Shown in pieces: positions 1 to 6,819 of a stretch of DNA of 7,176 nt. Under the pieces are notes generated by a model. That model was not told the DNA's origin, did no database searches, and saw only the letters and a list, made by a program, of their open reading frames with translations. Both the position numbers and the translations under genes were made by a program. The DNA is from an uncultured Actinomyces sp. (GTDB lineage: Bacteria; Actinomycetota; Actinomycetes; Actinomycetales; Actinomycetaceae), in the NCBI GenBank assembly GCA_938041695.1, contig CALISI010000045.1, positions 1 through 7,176 on the forward strand, written 5' to 3'. Positions within the stretch are counted from its first letter, which is position 1; the number at the start of each line of letters is the position of its first letter.

Positions 1-374
1 TCACCGCGATCACCGGCCAGAAGCCCGTGACCACCCGCGCCAAGAAGTCCATCGCTCAGTTCAAGCTGCGTGAGGGCCAGGCGATCGGTGCGCACGTGAC
101 GCTTCGCGGCGACCGCATGTGGGAGTTCCTGGACCGCCTCCTCTCGACGGCGCTTCCCCGTATCCGTGACTTCCGTGGACTGTCCTCCAAGCAGTTCGAC
201 GGTCACGGTAACTACACCTTCGGTCTCACGGAACAGTCGATGTTCCACGAGATCGACCAGGACTCGATCGACCGAGTGCGCGGCATGGACATCACGGTTG
301 TCACCTCGGCCACCACCGACGAAGAGGGTCGCGCCCTTCTCCGTCACCTCGGCTTCCCGTTCAAGGAGGACTGA
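1..374 (+). CDS. rplE: 50S ribosomal protein L5 (uL5), 5'-truncated by the window edge
   Basis: The reading frame enters at base 3 and gives 123 C-terminal residues, about two thirds of a roughly 180-residue protein. The fragment opens inside the L5 family signature (AITGQKPVTTRAKKS) and continues with the conserved block around LPRIRDFRGL and the NYTFGLTEQSMFHEID segment, all in family order. L5 binds 5S rRNA with L18 in the central protuberance of the large subunit and contacts the P-site tRNA. The GTG at base 27 is an internal Val codon, not a start. The stop is 3 nt before rpsN, within the spc operon. The N-terminus and upstream rplX lie outside the window. In E. coli the S8 translational-repression site lies near the start of rplE, so that region cannot be inspected here. 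Confidence 0.97.
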   Translation, partial: TAITGQKPVTTRAKKSIAQFKLREGQAIGAHVTLRGDRMWEFLDRLLSTALPRIRDFRGLSSKQFDGHGNYTFGLTEQSMFHEIDQDSIDRVRGMDITVVTSATTDEEGRALLRHLGFPFKED

Positions 375-377
375 CCC

Positions 378-563
378 ATGGCCAAGACATCCCTGAAGGT
401 CAAGGCTGCCCGCAAGCCGAAGTTCGGCGTGCGTGCCTACACCCGGTGCAACCGTTGCGGTCGTCCGCACTCGGTGTACCGCAAGTTCGGACTGTGCCGC
501 GTGTGCCTGCGCGAGCTTGCCCACCGTGGCGAGCTCCCCGGTGTCACCAAGAGCAGCTGGTAA
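378..563 (+). CDS. rpsN: 30S ribosomal protein S14 type Z (uS14, zinc-binding C+ form)
   Basis: This complete 61-residue protein is the short C+ form of S14. Two CxxC pairs at C24/C27 and C40/C43 form the zinc ribbon, in the context TRCNRCGRPH and GLCRVCLREL. The usual C-terminus ending in KSSW is present. The long zinc-free S14 paralogue (about 100 residues) lacks these cysteines, so this is the zinc-dependent housekeeping copy. S14 sits in the 30S head near S3 and S10 and is a late-assembly protein. The ATG lies 3 nt after the rplE stop. A purine-rich AAGGAGG (363-369) inside the last rplE codons serves as its Shine-Dalgarno. The stop is TAA. Many actinobacteria carry a second, Zur-controlled S14 elsewhere; whether this genome does cannot be told from the window. 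Confidence 0.97.
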   Translation: MAKTSLKVKAARKPKFGVRAYTRCNRCGRPHSVYRKFGLCRVCLRELAHRGELPGVTKSSW

Positions 564-569
564 AACGAA

Positions 570-605
570 CGTCGCAGGTCCCGGGTAACCGGAGAAACCG
601 CGACG
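570..605 (+). promoter_or_regulatory. Candidate stem-loop in the rpsN-rpsH leader
   Basis: CGTCGC (570-575) pairs perfectly with GCGACG (600-605). Inside, CCGG (581-584) can pair with CCGG (589-592) around a GTAA loop. The structure ends directly against the purine-rich GAGGAAGGGG (605-614) that serves as ribosome binding site for rpsH. This is the only gap above about 30 nt within the ribosomal cluster. It could modulate rpsH initiation or be a simple mRNA fold. No homology to a known ribosomal leader motif was recognised. Confidence 0.3.
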
Positions 606-625
606 AGGAAGGGGAATAAACCCCC

Positions 626-1024
626 ATGACAATGACAGACCCGATTGCAGATATGCTGACGCGTCTGCGCAACGCGAATCGTGCGCACCACGATGCGGTC
701 TCCATGCCGTACTCGAAGCTCAAGAACGCGATTGCGAACATCCTGGTCGAGGAAGGCTACATCGCCTCGACCTCCGTCGAGGATGCCCGCGTGGGCAAGA
801 CCCTGACGATCAACCTCAAGTACGGCTCGCACCGCGAAGCCGCCATCCAGGGGCTCAAGCGCGTGTCCAAGCCCGGTCTGCGCGTGTACGCCAAGTCCAC
901 CAACCTGCCCAAGGTCCGCGGCGGCCTCGGCGTGGCGATCCTGTCCACGTCCTCCGGCCTGCTCACCGACCGTCAGGCAGCCGAGAAGGGTGTGGGTGGG
1001 GAAGTCCTCGCCTACATCTGGTGA
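626..1024 (+). CDS. rpsH: 30S ribosomal protein S8 (uS8)
   Basis: The complete 132-residue protein matches S8 along its whole length. It has the N-terminal TDPIADMLTRLRNAN block and the C-terminal signature GGLGVAILSTSSGLLTDRQA (94-113), ending VGGEVLAYIW. S8 is a primary 16S rRNA binder (helices 21 and 25) needed for folding of the platform of the small subunit. In E. coli it also represses spc-operon translation. The ATG at 626 is preferred because MTMTDPIADM is the common family N-terminus. A second ATG at 632 is possible and would remove two residues. The ribosome binding site is GAGGAAGGGG at 605-614, with a longish 11-nt spacer. A 62-nt gap separates it from rpsN. Confidence 0.97.
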   Translation: MTMTDPIADMLTRLRNANRAHHDAVSMPYSKLKNAIANILVEEGYIASTSVEDARVGKTLTINLKYGSHREAAIQGLKRVSKPGLRVYAKSTNLPKVRGGLGVAILSTSSGLLTDRQAAEKGVGGEVLAYIW

Positions 1025-1039
1025 TGAGGAGGCTGAACA

Positions 1040-1582
1040 ATGTCGCGAATTGGTAAGAACCCCATCGCTATCCCCGCCGGCGTCGACGTTGCGATCGACG
1101 GCCAGAACGTGACCGTGAAGGGCCCCAAGGGCACCCTCTCCCACGTTGTCGCCGAGCCCATCGTCGCGAAGATCGAGGACGGCCAGGTTGTCGTCGAGCG
1201 TCCGAACGACGAGCGCACCTCGCGTTCGCTCCACGGACTGTCCCGTACGCTGATCGCCAACATGATTGTCGGCGTGACCGAGGGCTACAAGAAGGATCTC
1301 GAGATCACGGGCACCGGTTACCGCGTGGTCGCCAAGGGCAAGGACCTTGAGTTCTCCCTGGGCTTTTCCCACACGATCACCGTCACCCCGCCCGAGGGCA
1401 TCGAGTTCACGATCGCTCCGAAGTCCCAGACGCTGTTCACGGTGTCCGGAATCGACAAGCAGCTCGTCGGTGAGACCGCTGCTCGCATCCGCAAGCTGAA
1501 GAAGCCGGAGCCCTACAAGGGCAAGGGCATCCACTACGTGGGCGAGACCATCCGTCGCAAGGTCGGAAAGGCTGGTAAGTGA
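1040..1582 (+). CDS. rplF: 50S ribosomal protein L6 (uL6)
   Basis: The complete 180-residue protein starts MSRIGKNPIAIPAGV and ends with the hallmark PYKGKGIHYVGETIRRKVGK (157-176), the C-terminal L6 signature. The length is normal for bacteria. The tandem alpha-beta domains bind 23S rRNA near the sarcin-ricin loop and the factor-binding stalk base, and L6 is required for late 50S assembly. A GAGGAGG Shine-Dalgarno (1026-1032) precedes the ATG by 7 nt, 15 nt after the rpsH stop. Its TGA stop overlaps the rplR ATG by one base, which favours coupled L6/L18 translation. Confidence 0.97.
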   Translation: MSRIGKNPIAIPAGVDVAIDGQNVTVKGPKGTLSHVVAEPIVAKIEDGQVVVERPNDERTSRSLHGLSRTLIANMIVGVTEGYKKDLEITGTGYRVVAKGKDLEFSLGFSHTITVTPPEGIEFTIAPKSQTLFTVSGIDKQLVGETAARIRKLKKPEPYKGKGIHYVGETIRRKVGKAGK

Positions 1583-1953
1583 TGGCTTACTCGATCAAGG
1601 GCAAGGGCAAGTTCGTCGCTCGCAAGCGCCGTCACCTCCGCCTCCGCAAGAAGATCAACGGCACGCCCGAGCGTCCCCGTCTGGTCGTCACCCGTTCGAA
1701 CCGCCACATGGTGGCTCAGGTCATCGACGATACGGTCGGCCACACCCTGGTGTCGGCTTCCGACATCGAGACCGAGCTCGCTGGTTCGGAGGGCACGAAG
1801 ACCGACAAGGCTCGCAAGGTCGGCGCACTGATCGCCGAGCGTGCGAAGGCTGCCGGTATCTCCGCTGTCGTCTTCGACCGCGGTGGTAACAAGTACGCAG
1901 GTCGCGTTGCGGCCGTTGCCGAGGCCGCCCGTGAGGGCGGACTCGAGCTGTGA
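1582..1953 (+). CDS. rplR: 50S ribosomal protein L18 (uL18)
   Basis: This 123-residue protein has the L18 plan: a basic N-terminal tail (KGKFVARKRRHLRLRKKI), the PERPRLVVTRSNRHMVAQVIDD strand region and the conserved C-terminal VFDRGGNKYAGRVAAVAEAA (99-118). L18 binds 5S rRNA and joins it to the 50S with L5, whose gene lies upstream. The start is the ATG at 1582, sharing its A with the rplF stop (TGATG). An in-frame GTG at 1579 would add one Met but ignores this arrangement. GGAAAGG at 1564-1570, inside rplF, is the likely ribosome binding site. A 28-nt gap follows before rpsE. Confidence 0.96.
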   Translation: MAYSIKGKGKFVARKRRHLRLRKKINGTPERPRLVVTRSNRHMVAQVIDDTVGHTLVSASDIETELAGSEGTKTDKARKVGALIAERAKAAGISAVVFDRGGNKYAGRVAAVAEAAREGGLEL

Positions 1954-1981
1954 ACGAGCCGAAAGAAAGAGAGATCATCTG

Positions 1982-2671
1982 ATGGCTGCACAGCAGCGAG
2001 ACAGGAACGGTTCGGGCGCGGGCGAGAACAACGATCGCCGTGAGCGCCGCTCCGGCCGCGGCAACGATCGCGATAACCGCCGGAACAACGAGAACAAGAA
2101 CGAGTACATCGAGCGCGTCGTGACGATCAACCGCGTCTCCAAGGTTGTGAAGGGTGGACGTCGATTCTCCTTCACTGCCCTGGTTGTCGTGGGTGACGGC
2201 GAAGGCACGGTGGGCGTCGGCTACGGAAAGGCCAAGGAAGTTCCCCAGGCCATTTCCAAGGGCGTCGAGGAGGCGAAGAAGAACTTCTTCCGCGTCCCGA
2301 TGATCCGCCGCACGATCACGCACGTGGTGCAGGGCCGCGATACCGCCGGTATCGTCCTGCTCCGTCCGGCCGCTCCCGGTACCGGTGTTATCGCCGGTGG
2401 TCCGGTGCGCGCCGTCCTGGAGGCCGCGGGCGTCCACGACGTGCTCACCAAGTCGCTGGGCTCGTCCAACGCGATCAACATCGTCCACGCGACGGTTGAC
2501 GCACTCAAGCAGCTCGAGCAGCCCGAGGCTGTCGCCGCTCGTCGCGGCCTGCCCCTCGAGCGCGTTGCTCCCGCGTCCATGCTGCGCGCTCGCGCAGAGG
2601 GCGAGGCCGAGAAGCGCGCGGCTGCCGAGGCCGCCGAGGCCGACAAGGCCGCTGCAGGGGAGGCTAAGTGA
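1982..2671 (+). CDS. rpsE: 30S ribosomal protein S5 (uS5) with Arg/Asn-rich N-terminal tail
   Basis: The 229-residue protein is longer than E. coli S5 (167). Residues 1-40 form a low-complexity tail with 10 Arg and 9 Asn. The S5 double-stranded-RNA-binding domain follows at about 42-105 (EYIERVVTINRVSKVVKGGR, then GVGYGKAKEVPQAISKG). The S5 C-terminal domain carries GGPVRAVLEAAGVHDVLTKS (139-158) and SSNAINIVHAT. The last 25 or so residues are an Ala/Glu/Lys-rich tail. S5 lies at the mRNA entry channel and contributes to decoding fidelity and mRNA unwinding. The ATG at 1982 is chosen because the frame upstream, open back to 1841, overlaps rplR and shows no S5 similarity. AAAGAGAG (1966-1973) is a modest ribosome binding site 8 nt away. 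Long tails of this type are common in actinobacterial S5. Confidence 0.96.
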   Translation: MAAQQRDRNGSGAGENNDRRERRSGRGNDRDNRRNNENKNEYIERVVTINRVSKVVKGGRRFSFTALVVVGDGEGTVGVGYGKAKEVPQAISKGVEEAKKNFFRVPMIRRTITHVVQGRDTAGIVLLRPAAPGTGVIAGGPVRAVLEAAGVHDVLTKSLGSSNAINIVHATVDALKQLEQPEAVAARRGLPLERVAPASMLRARAEGEAEKRAAAEAAEADKAAAGEAK

Positions 2672-2856
2672 TGGCGAAGAACATCAAGATCACCCAGGTC
2701 AAGTCCTCCGCTCACGCGAAGCAGAACATGAAGGACACGCTGCGCACCCTCGGGCTGCGCAAGATCGGCCAGAGCGTCGTGCGTGAGCAGACGGATGCCG
2801 TTCTCGGCGCCGTCCGCACCGTGCGTCACCTGGTGACCGCTGAGGAGGTCGACTGA
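2671..2856 (+). CDS. rpmD: 50S ribosomal protein L30 (uL30)
   Basis: The complete 61-residue protein has the L30 signature region: KITQVKSSAHAKQNMKDTLR followed by TLGLRKIGQSVV (27-38) and VRTVRHLV near the C-terminus. L30 is a small non-essential-to-conserved 23S rRNA binder of the large subunit. Its gene conventionally sits between rpsE and rplO, as here. The ATG shares its A with the rpsE TGA (TGATG), and GGGGAGG (2657-2663) inside rpsE is a strong ribosome binding site with 7-nt spacing. An in-frame GTG at 2668 would add one residue and is less likely. Confidence 0.97.
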   Translation: MAKNIKITQVKSSAHAKQNMKDTLRTLGLRKIGQSVVREQTDAVLGAVRTVRHLVTAEEVD

Positions 2857-2858
2857 CA

Positions 2859-3323
2859 ATGGCGGACTCCACGAACAAGACGCAGATCGTTAAGCTGCAT
2901 CACCTGCGTCCTGCCCCCGGAGCTAAGACCGCGAAGACCCGCGTGGGTCGCGGTGAGGGTTCGAAGGGTAAGACCGCTGGCCGTGGCACCAAGGGCACCA
3001 AGGCCCGTTACCAGGTTGCTGCCGGCTTCGAGGGTGGCCAGATGCCGATCCACATGCGTCTGCCGAAGCTTCGCGGCTTCAAGAACCCCTTCCGCGTTGA
3101 GTACCAGGTCGTGAACGTTGGCAAGCTCGGGGAGCTGTTCCCCGAGGGTGGCAAGGTCACGGTCGAGGACCTCATCGCCAAGCACGCCGTCCGCGATTCC
3201 GCGCCCGTCAAGGTGCTCGGTACCGGCGAACTGAACGTGAAGCTCGAGGTTGAGGTCGACTCCTGGTCGTCCTCTGCCGAGGCAAAGATCACGGCTGCCG
3301 GCGGGTCCATCTCGGCTCGCTGA
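2859..3323 (+). CDS. rplO: 50S ribosomal protein L15 (uL15)
   Basis: The 154-residue protein shows the L15 arrangement. The basic, Gly-rich, extended N-terminal half contains VGRGEGSKGKTAGRGTKGTK (28-47). GFEGGQMPIHMRLPKLRGF (57-75) follows, and then a folded C-terminal domain ending in the usual EVEVDSWSSSAEAKITAAGG region. L15 is an early 23S rRNA binder that threads through the 50S subunit. The ATG is 2 nt after the rpmD stop, with GAGGAGG (2842-2848) inside the rpmD end. It is the last ribosomal gene before a hairpin-rich gap, so it probably ends this transcription unit, at least in part. Confidence 0.97.
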   Translation: MADSTNKTQIVKLHHLRPAPGAKTAKTRVGRGEGSKGKTAGRGTKGTKARYQVAAGFEGGQMPIHMRLPKLRGFKNPFRVEYQVVNVGKLGELFPEGGKVTVEDLIAKHAVRDSAPVKVLGTGELNVKLEVEVDSWSSSAEAKITAAGGSISAR

Positions 3324-3328
3324 CAGTG

Positions 3329-3362
3329 AACGGGGGTGGTCCCGCCAGGGACCACCCCCGTT
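3329..3362 (+). terminator. Perfect 15-bp stem-loop just after rplO
   Basis: AACGGGGGTGGTCCC (3329-3343) and GGGACCACCCCCGTT (3348-3362) are exact reverse complements around a GCCA loop, starting 5 nt after the rplO stop. The stem is very stable, but the bases after it (ACGTGTCTG) are not a T tract. It may be a tract-less actinobacterial terminator, a pause site, or a 3'-end stabiliser of the ribosomal mRNA. Confidence 0.7.
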
Positions 3363-3381
3363 ACGTGTCTGCCGTTATCGT

Positions 3382-3442
3382 GGGTGAGAAGCTGTCAAAT
3401 AGCTTTTCACCCGCGAAAGCGGCTCGCCCCGCCAGACGGGGC
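3382..3442 (+). other. Cluster of three further hairpins between rplO and secY
   Basis: GGGTGAGAAGCT (3382-3393) pairs with AGCTTTTCACCC (3401-3412) over 12 bp with one G-U and a 7-nt loop. CCGC-GAAA-GCGG (3411-3422) is a GNRA-capped mini-hairpin that shares two bases with the previous stem, so the two compete slightly. GCCCCG (3426-3431) pairs with CGGGGC (3437-3442) around CCAGA. Together with the flanking stems this makes a densely folded RNA of about 160 nt with no coding sequence. I do not recognise it as a known riboswitch or leader class. Confidence 0.5.
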
Positions 3443-3445
3443 ACC

Positions 3446-3487
3446 AGCGCTCCGCGTCTCGTTAAATACGCGGCAGAGCGCTTTTTT
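3446..3487 (+). terminator. Intrinsic terminator upstream of secY
   Basis: AGCGCT (3446-3451) pairs with AGCGCT (3477-3482), and CCGCG (3452-3456) with CGCGG (3469-3473). There is a 3-nt CAG bulge and a 12-nt loop. T6 (3482-3487) follows at once, which is rare in this G+C-rich sequence and is the classical signature. It should stop transcripts coming from the ribosomal cluster, or act as an attenuator if the stems upstream refold. Confidence 0.7.
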
Positions 3488-3510
3488 AATGATTGGATAT
3501 CGCCAACCAC

Positions 3511-3529
3511 TACCCGTGTCGGGTAAGCT
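3511..3529 (+). promoter_or_regulatory. Weak candidate secY promoter with overlapping dyad
   Basis: TAAGCT (3524-3529) fits the TAnnnT -10 pattern of actinobacterial vegetative promoters and lies after the terminator and 52 nt before secY. The perfect dyad TACCCG-TGT-CGGGTA (3511-3525) overlaps its 5' edge. No good -35 is found at 16-19 nt; TTGGAT (3493-3498) is 25 nt away. The call rests mainly on position. Confidence 0.3.
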
Positions 3530-3570
3530 GGATCAGTCTAGGGGCTCAGCCCCGCTTGCCCATCATTCGT

Positions 3571-3576
3571 AGGAGG
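3571..3576 (+). promoter_or_regulatory. Shine-Dalgarno deciding the TTG start of secY
   Basis: AGGAGG lies 5 nt before TTG at 3582. No ATG or GTG in the secY frame is placed as well relative to it, so the rare start codon TTG is accepted. Confidence 0.85.
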
Positions 3577-3581
3577 AAGCC

Positions 3582-4870
<1,289 letters not shown>

Positions 4871-4874
<4 letters not shown>

Positions 4875-5449
4875 CAGTCGTTATCCTCCTCGGCCCTCCC
4901 GGAGCGGGCAAGGGCACCCAGGCCTCGCGCATCGCTGAGCGCCTCGATATCCCCGCTATTTCGACGGGCGACATCTTCCGCGCGAACATGGCGGAGGGTA
5001 CGGAGATCGGCAAGCAGGCGCAGGCCTACATGGACCGCGGCGAGTTCGTGCCGGATTCGGTCACGAACGCCATGGTGAAGGCTCGCCTGGCCGCCCCCGA
5101 CGCTGCCGACGGTTTCCTGCTCGACGGCTACCCGCGTTCCGTGGAGCAGGCGCACGTGCTGCGCGACATGCTCCTCGACCTGGGTCAGCCCATCGACGTC
5201 GTTCTCGAGATTCAGGTTGATGAGGACGAGGTCGTGGAGCGCATGCTCAAGCGCGCCCAGGAGCAGCATCGCACGGACGACACCGAGCCAGTCATGCGTC
5301 ACCGCCTGGAGGTCTACCACCAGCAGACGGAACCCGTCGCCACCTACTACGTCGACCAGGACCTCCTTGAGGTCGTCGATGGTAGTGGCACGATCGACGA
5401 GGTCACGGCTCGCATCTTCGCGATCCTCGACTCGGTGGCGAAGAACTGA
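4871..5449 (+). CDS. adk: Adenylate kinase, short-LID form
   Basis: The 192-residue cytosolic enzyme catalyses ATP + AMP to 2 ADP and sets the adenylate energy balance. The P-loop GPPGAGKGT is at 8-16 with catalytic K14. The AMP site shows STGDIFR (31-37, R37), and DGYPRS at 85-90 supplies the conserved Arg. The LID is short: only about RAQEQHRTDDTEPVMRHRLEVY (from 128) lies between the core strands. The four Cys/His positions of a zinc LID and the 27-residue extension of long-form kinases are absent. This form is usual in actinobacteria, including mycobacteria. Translation is probably coupled to secY through the ATGA overlap, and map follows 3 nt after the stop. The secY-adk-map order is widely conserved. 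Confidence 0.97.
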
Positions 5450-5452
5450 GCA

Positions 5453-6361
5453 ATGCCACGCATTGAACTGAAGTCCGCGCAGGAGCTTCGATGGATGCGC
5501 GAGGCCGGTCTGGTCGTCGCGTCGATCCACGAGGCCCTGCGCGGTGCTGTCCGCCCCGGCATGACGACGCGCGAGCTTGACGAAGTGAGCGCCCAGGCGA
5601 TTGCCGACGGGGGAGCGATCTCGAACTTCAAGGGCTACTACGACTACCCGGCCACGGTGTGCATCTCCGTGAACGACGTCATTGTTCATGGGATTCCCGA
5701 TGACTACGAGCTGGCCCCCGGAGACCTCGTGTCCTTTGACTGTGGCGCGTACGTCGAACGTGGCGGACGCCAGTGGCATGGCGACGCGGCTTTCAGCATC
5801 ATCGTCGGCGAAGCCTTTGTGTCCGACGCGGACTTCGCCGCTGGCGAGCGTGCGAGCGGACCGATCGCCGGAGTGGACGAGGAACTGCTGCGTGAGCGCC
5901 GCCAGCTGGACGCGGTGACGCGCGAGTCCCTGTGGGCTGCGCTCGCAGGCCTCGCCAACGGCAAGCGCATCAGCGCGGTTGGCCACGCTGTCGAAGAAGT
6001 CGTCGCGGAGAACGCTCTCATCAACGGTTGGGAAGCCGGGATCATCGAAGAGTTCGTGGGGCACGGCATCGGCACGAAGATGCATATGCCTCCGGATGTC
6101 CTGAACTACAACGTGCGCGGCATCCAGGCGCGACTGAAGCCGGGTATGGTCCTGGCCGTCGAACCGATGCTCACCCGCGGTGACATTGCCTCCAGCACGG
6201 ATGACGACGAGTGGACAGTGCGCACGGTCGACGGCCGCGACGCTGCCCACTGGGAGCACTCGATCGCGATCACTGAGGACGGTGTTTCCGTCCTGACGGC
6301 ACGCGATGGGGGAGTGGCAGGCCTTGCGCCCTACGGTGTCACTCCGGTGTCACTCGACTGA
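5453..6361 (+). CDS. map: Type I methionine aminopeptidase with an enlarged mid-domain
   Basis: This 302-residue metalloenzyme removes the N-terminal Met from nascent proteins after deformylation. The full pita-bread active site is readable: catalytic H79 (VIVHG), metal ligands D96 (SFDCG), D111 (WHGDAAFS), H204 (FVGHGIGTKMH), E237 (AVEPML) and E268 (HWEHS), plus H211. From H204 to E268 the spacings equal those of E. coli MAP (33 and 31). Before that there are 4 extra residues between D96 and D111, and 30 extra between D111 and H204, falling in the charged segment at about 119-155. The ATG lies 3 nt after the adk stop with only a weak upstream GGTGG, so reinitiation after adk is likely. Location is cytosolic, at the ribosome exit. 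Actinobacteria often have a second map gene elsewhere, possibly with an SH3-binding extension; this copy lacks one. Confidence 0.95.
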   Translation: MPRIELKSAQELRWMREAGLVVASIHEALRGAVRPGMTTRELDEVSAQAIADGGAISNFKGYYDYPATVCISVNDVIVHGIPDDYELAPGDLVSFDCGAYVERGGRQWHGDAAFSIIVGEAFVSDADFAAGERASGPIAGVDEELLRERRQLDAVTRESLWAALAGLANGKRISAVGHAVEEVVAENALINGWEAGIIEEFVGHGIGTKMHMPPDVLNYNVRGIQARLKPGMVLAVEPMLTRGDIASSTDDDEWTVRTVDGRDAAHWEHSIAITEDGVSVLTARDGGVAGLAPYGVTPVSLD

Positions 6362-6375
6362 CGTCTCGAACGGTT

Positions 6376-6417
6376 TCGGGCCCGGTACCTCACGAAGGTG
6401 CCGGGCCCGAGTCTTCT
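6376..6417 (+). terminator. Probable terminator after map
   Basis: TCGGGCCCGGTACCT (6376-6390) pairs with AGGTGCCGGGCCCGA (6396-6410). The stem is 15 bp with a single U-G pair and a 5-nt CACGA loop, starting 14 nt after the map stop. The tail GTCTTCT is only mildly T-rich. The strong stem and its place at the end of the secY-adk-map block support the call. Confidence 0.75.
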
Positions 6418-6655
6418 ATCGACGAGGCCGTGGCTGGTTTTGCGCCGGGTTGCTCGCGTTCCCGGCTGGGTACTGGGGCGACGCTGAAATGCACCGGGTT
6501 CTTCGCGCCAGGTGTGTCTGTCGGCGTTGCCACCGGTGTTCCGAGCACCGTCGGATCCGGCTGTTGTCTGCGCCGCGAGCTTTGCTCGGCGCGTCGGCTG
6601 GCCAGGCCCATCTCGGTCGCAGCCCCCGTGTCCCTCAACTGCTGGGCCCCCTTCC

Positions 6656-6769
6656 AATTTCGCACGTAATTCCCCCCGCGACTATTTCAAATCTTGAATT
6701 TGCAACGTTGGAATTGCAACGTTTTGAGACGTAGTCAAAAAATAACCGTGAGGAATTACGTGCGACATT
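6656..6769. repeat. AT-rich segment bounded by a 14-bp perfect inverted repeat
   Basis: TCGCACGTAATTCC (6660-6673) is the exact reverse complement of GGAATTACGTGCGA (6752-6765). Allowing one mismatch it extends to 6656-6673 and 6752-6769 (17 of 18). The interior contains a second pair, GACTA (6680-6684) and TAGTC (6732-6736), and a small dyad TTCAA-ATC-TTGAA (6686-6698). Bases 6681-6745 hold 45 A/T of 65, in sharp contrast with the surroundings. It could be an operator pair, a long RNA stem, or a miniature inverted-repeat element. No clean target duplication is visible beside it. Confidence 0.7.
6694..6721 (+). repeat. Two tandem 14-nt imperfect repeats
   Basis: TTGAATTTGCAACG (6694-6707) is followed directly by TTGGAATTGCAACG (6708-6721), with 12 of 14 bases identical. 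A partial third unit may begin at 6722. The shared 10-mer TTGCAACGTT recurs at a 14-nt offset. Tandem sites like this can be protein-binding sites; the binding protein is unknown. Confidence 0.6.
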
Positions 6770-6781
6770 ACGGTAAGGGTC

Positions 6782-6810
6782 GGCGGTCCCGCGGCGGCTC
6801 GGGCGGTCCC
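6782..6810 (+). repeat. Direct repeat of GGCGGTCCC
   Basis: The 9-mer GGCGGTCCC occurs at 6782-6790 and again at 6802-6810, a 20-nt offset, in a G/C-rich stretch immediately after the AT-rich segment. Its role is unknown. Confidence 0.5.
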
Positions 6811-6819
6811 TGTATTGGT

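Noticed and set aside
437..1534. Long minus-strand open frame opposite rpsN, rpsH and rplF
   Set aside because: It covers three well-identified ribosomal genes and is a reverse-frame shadow typical of G+C-rich DNA.
1841..1981. Upstream extension of the rpsE reading frame
   Set aside because: The extra residues overlap rplR and do not resemble S5; the ATG at 1982 has a ribosome binding site and the expected position.
6390..6665. Minus-strand 91-residue frame starting GTG, with GGGGGG six bases upstream
   Set aside because: It is Arg/Pro/Thr/Ser-rich without a recognisable fold, its third positions are less G/C-biased than those of the real genes, and it runs into the map terminator hairpin. 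Noted as only a weak possibility.
6430..6669. Plus-strand 79-residue frame in the map-infA gap
   Set aside because: No family similarity, no good ribosome binding site, and it lies opposite an equally long minus frame, as expected for chance frames.
6660..6765. Insertion sequence or complete transposon
   Set aside because: There is no transposase and no clear target-site duplication. Only the inverted repeat is supported, so it is reported as a repeat.
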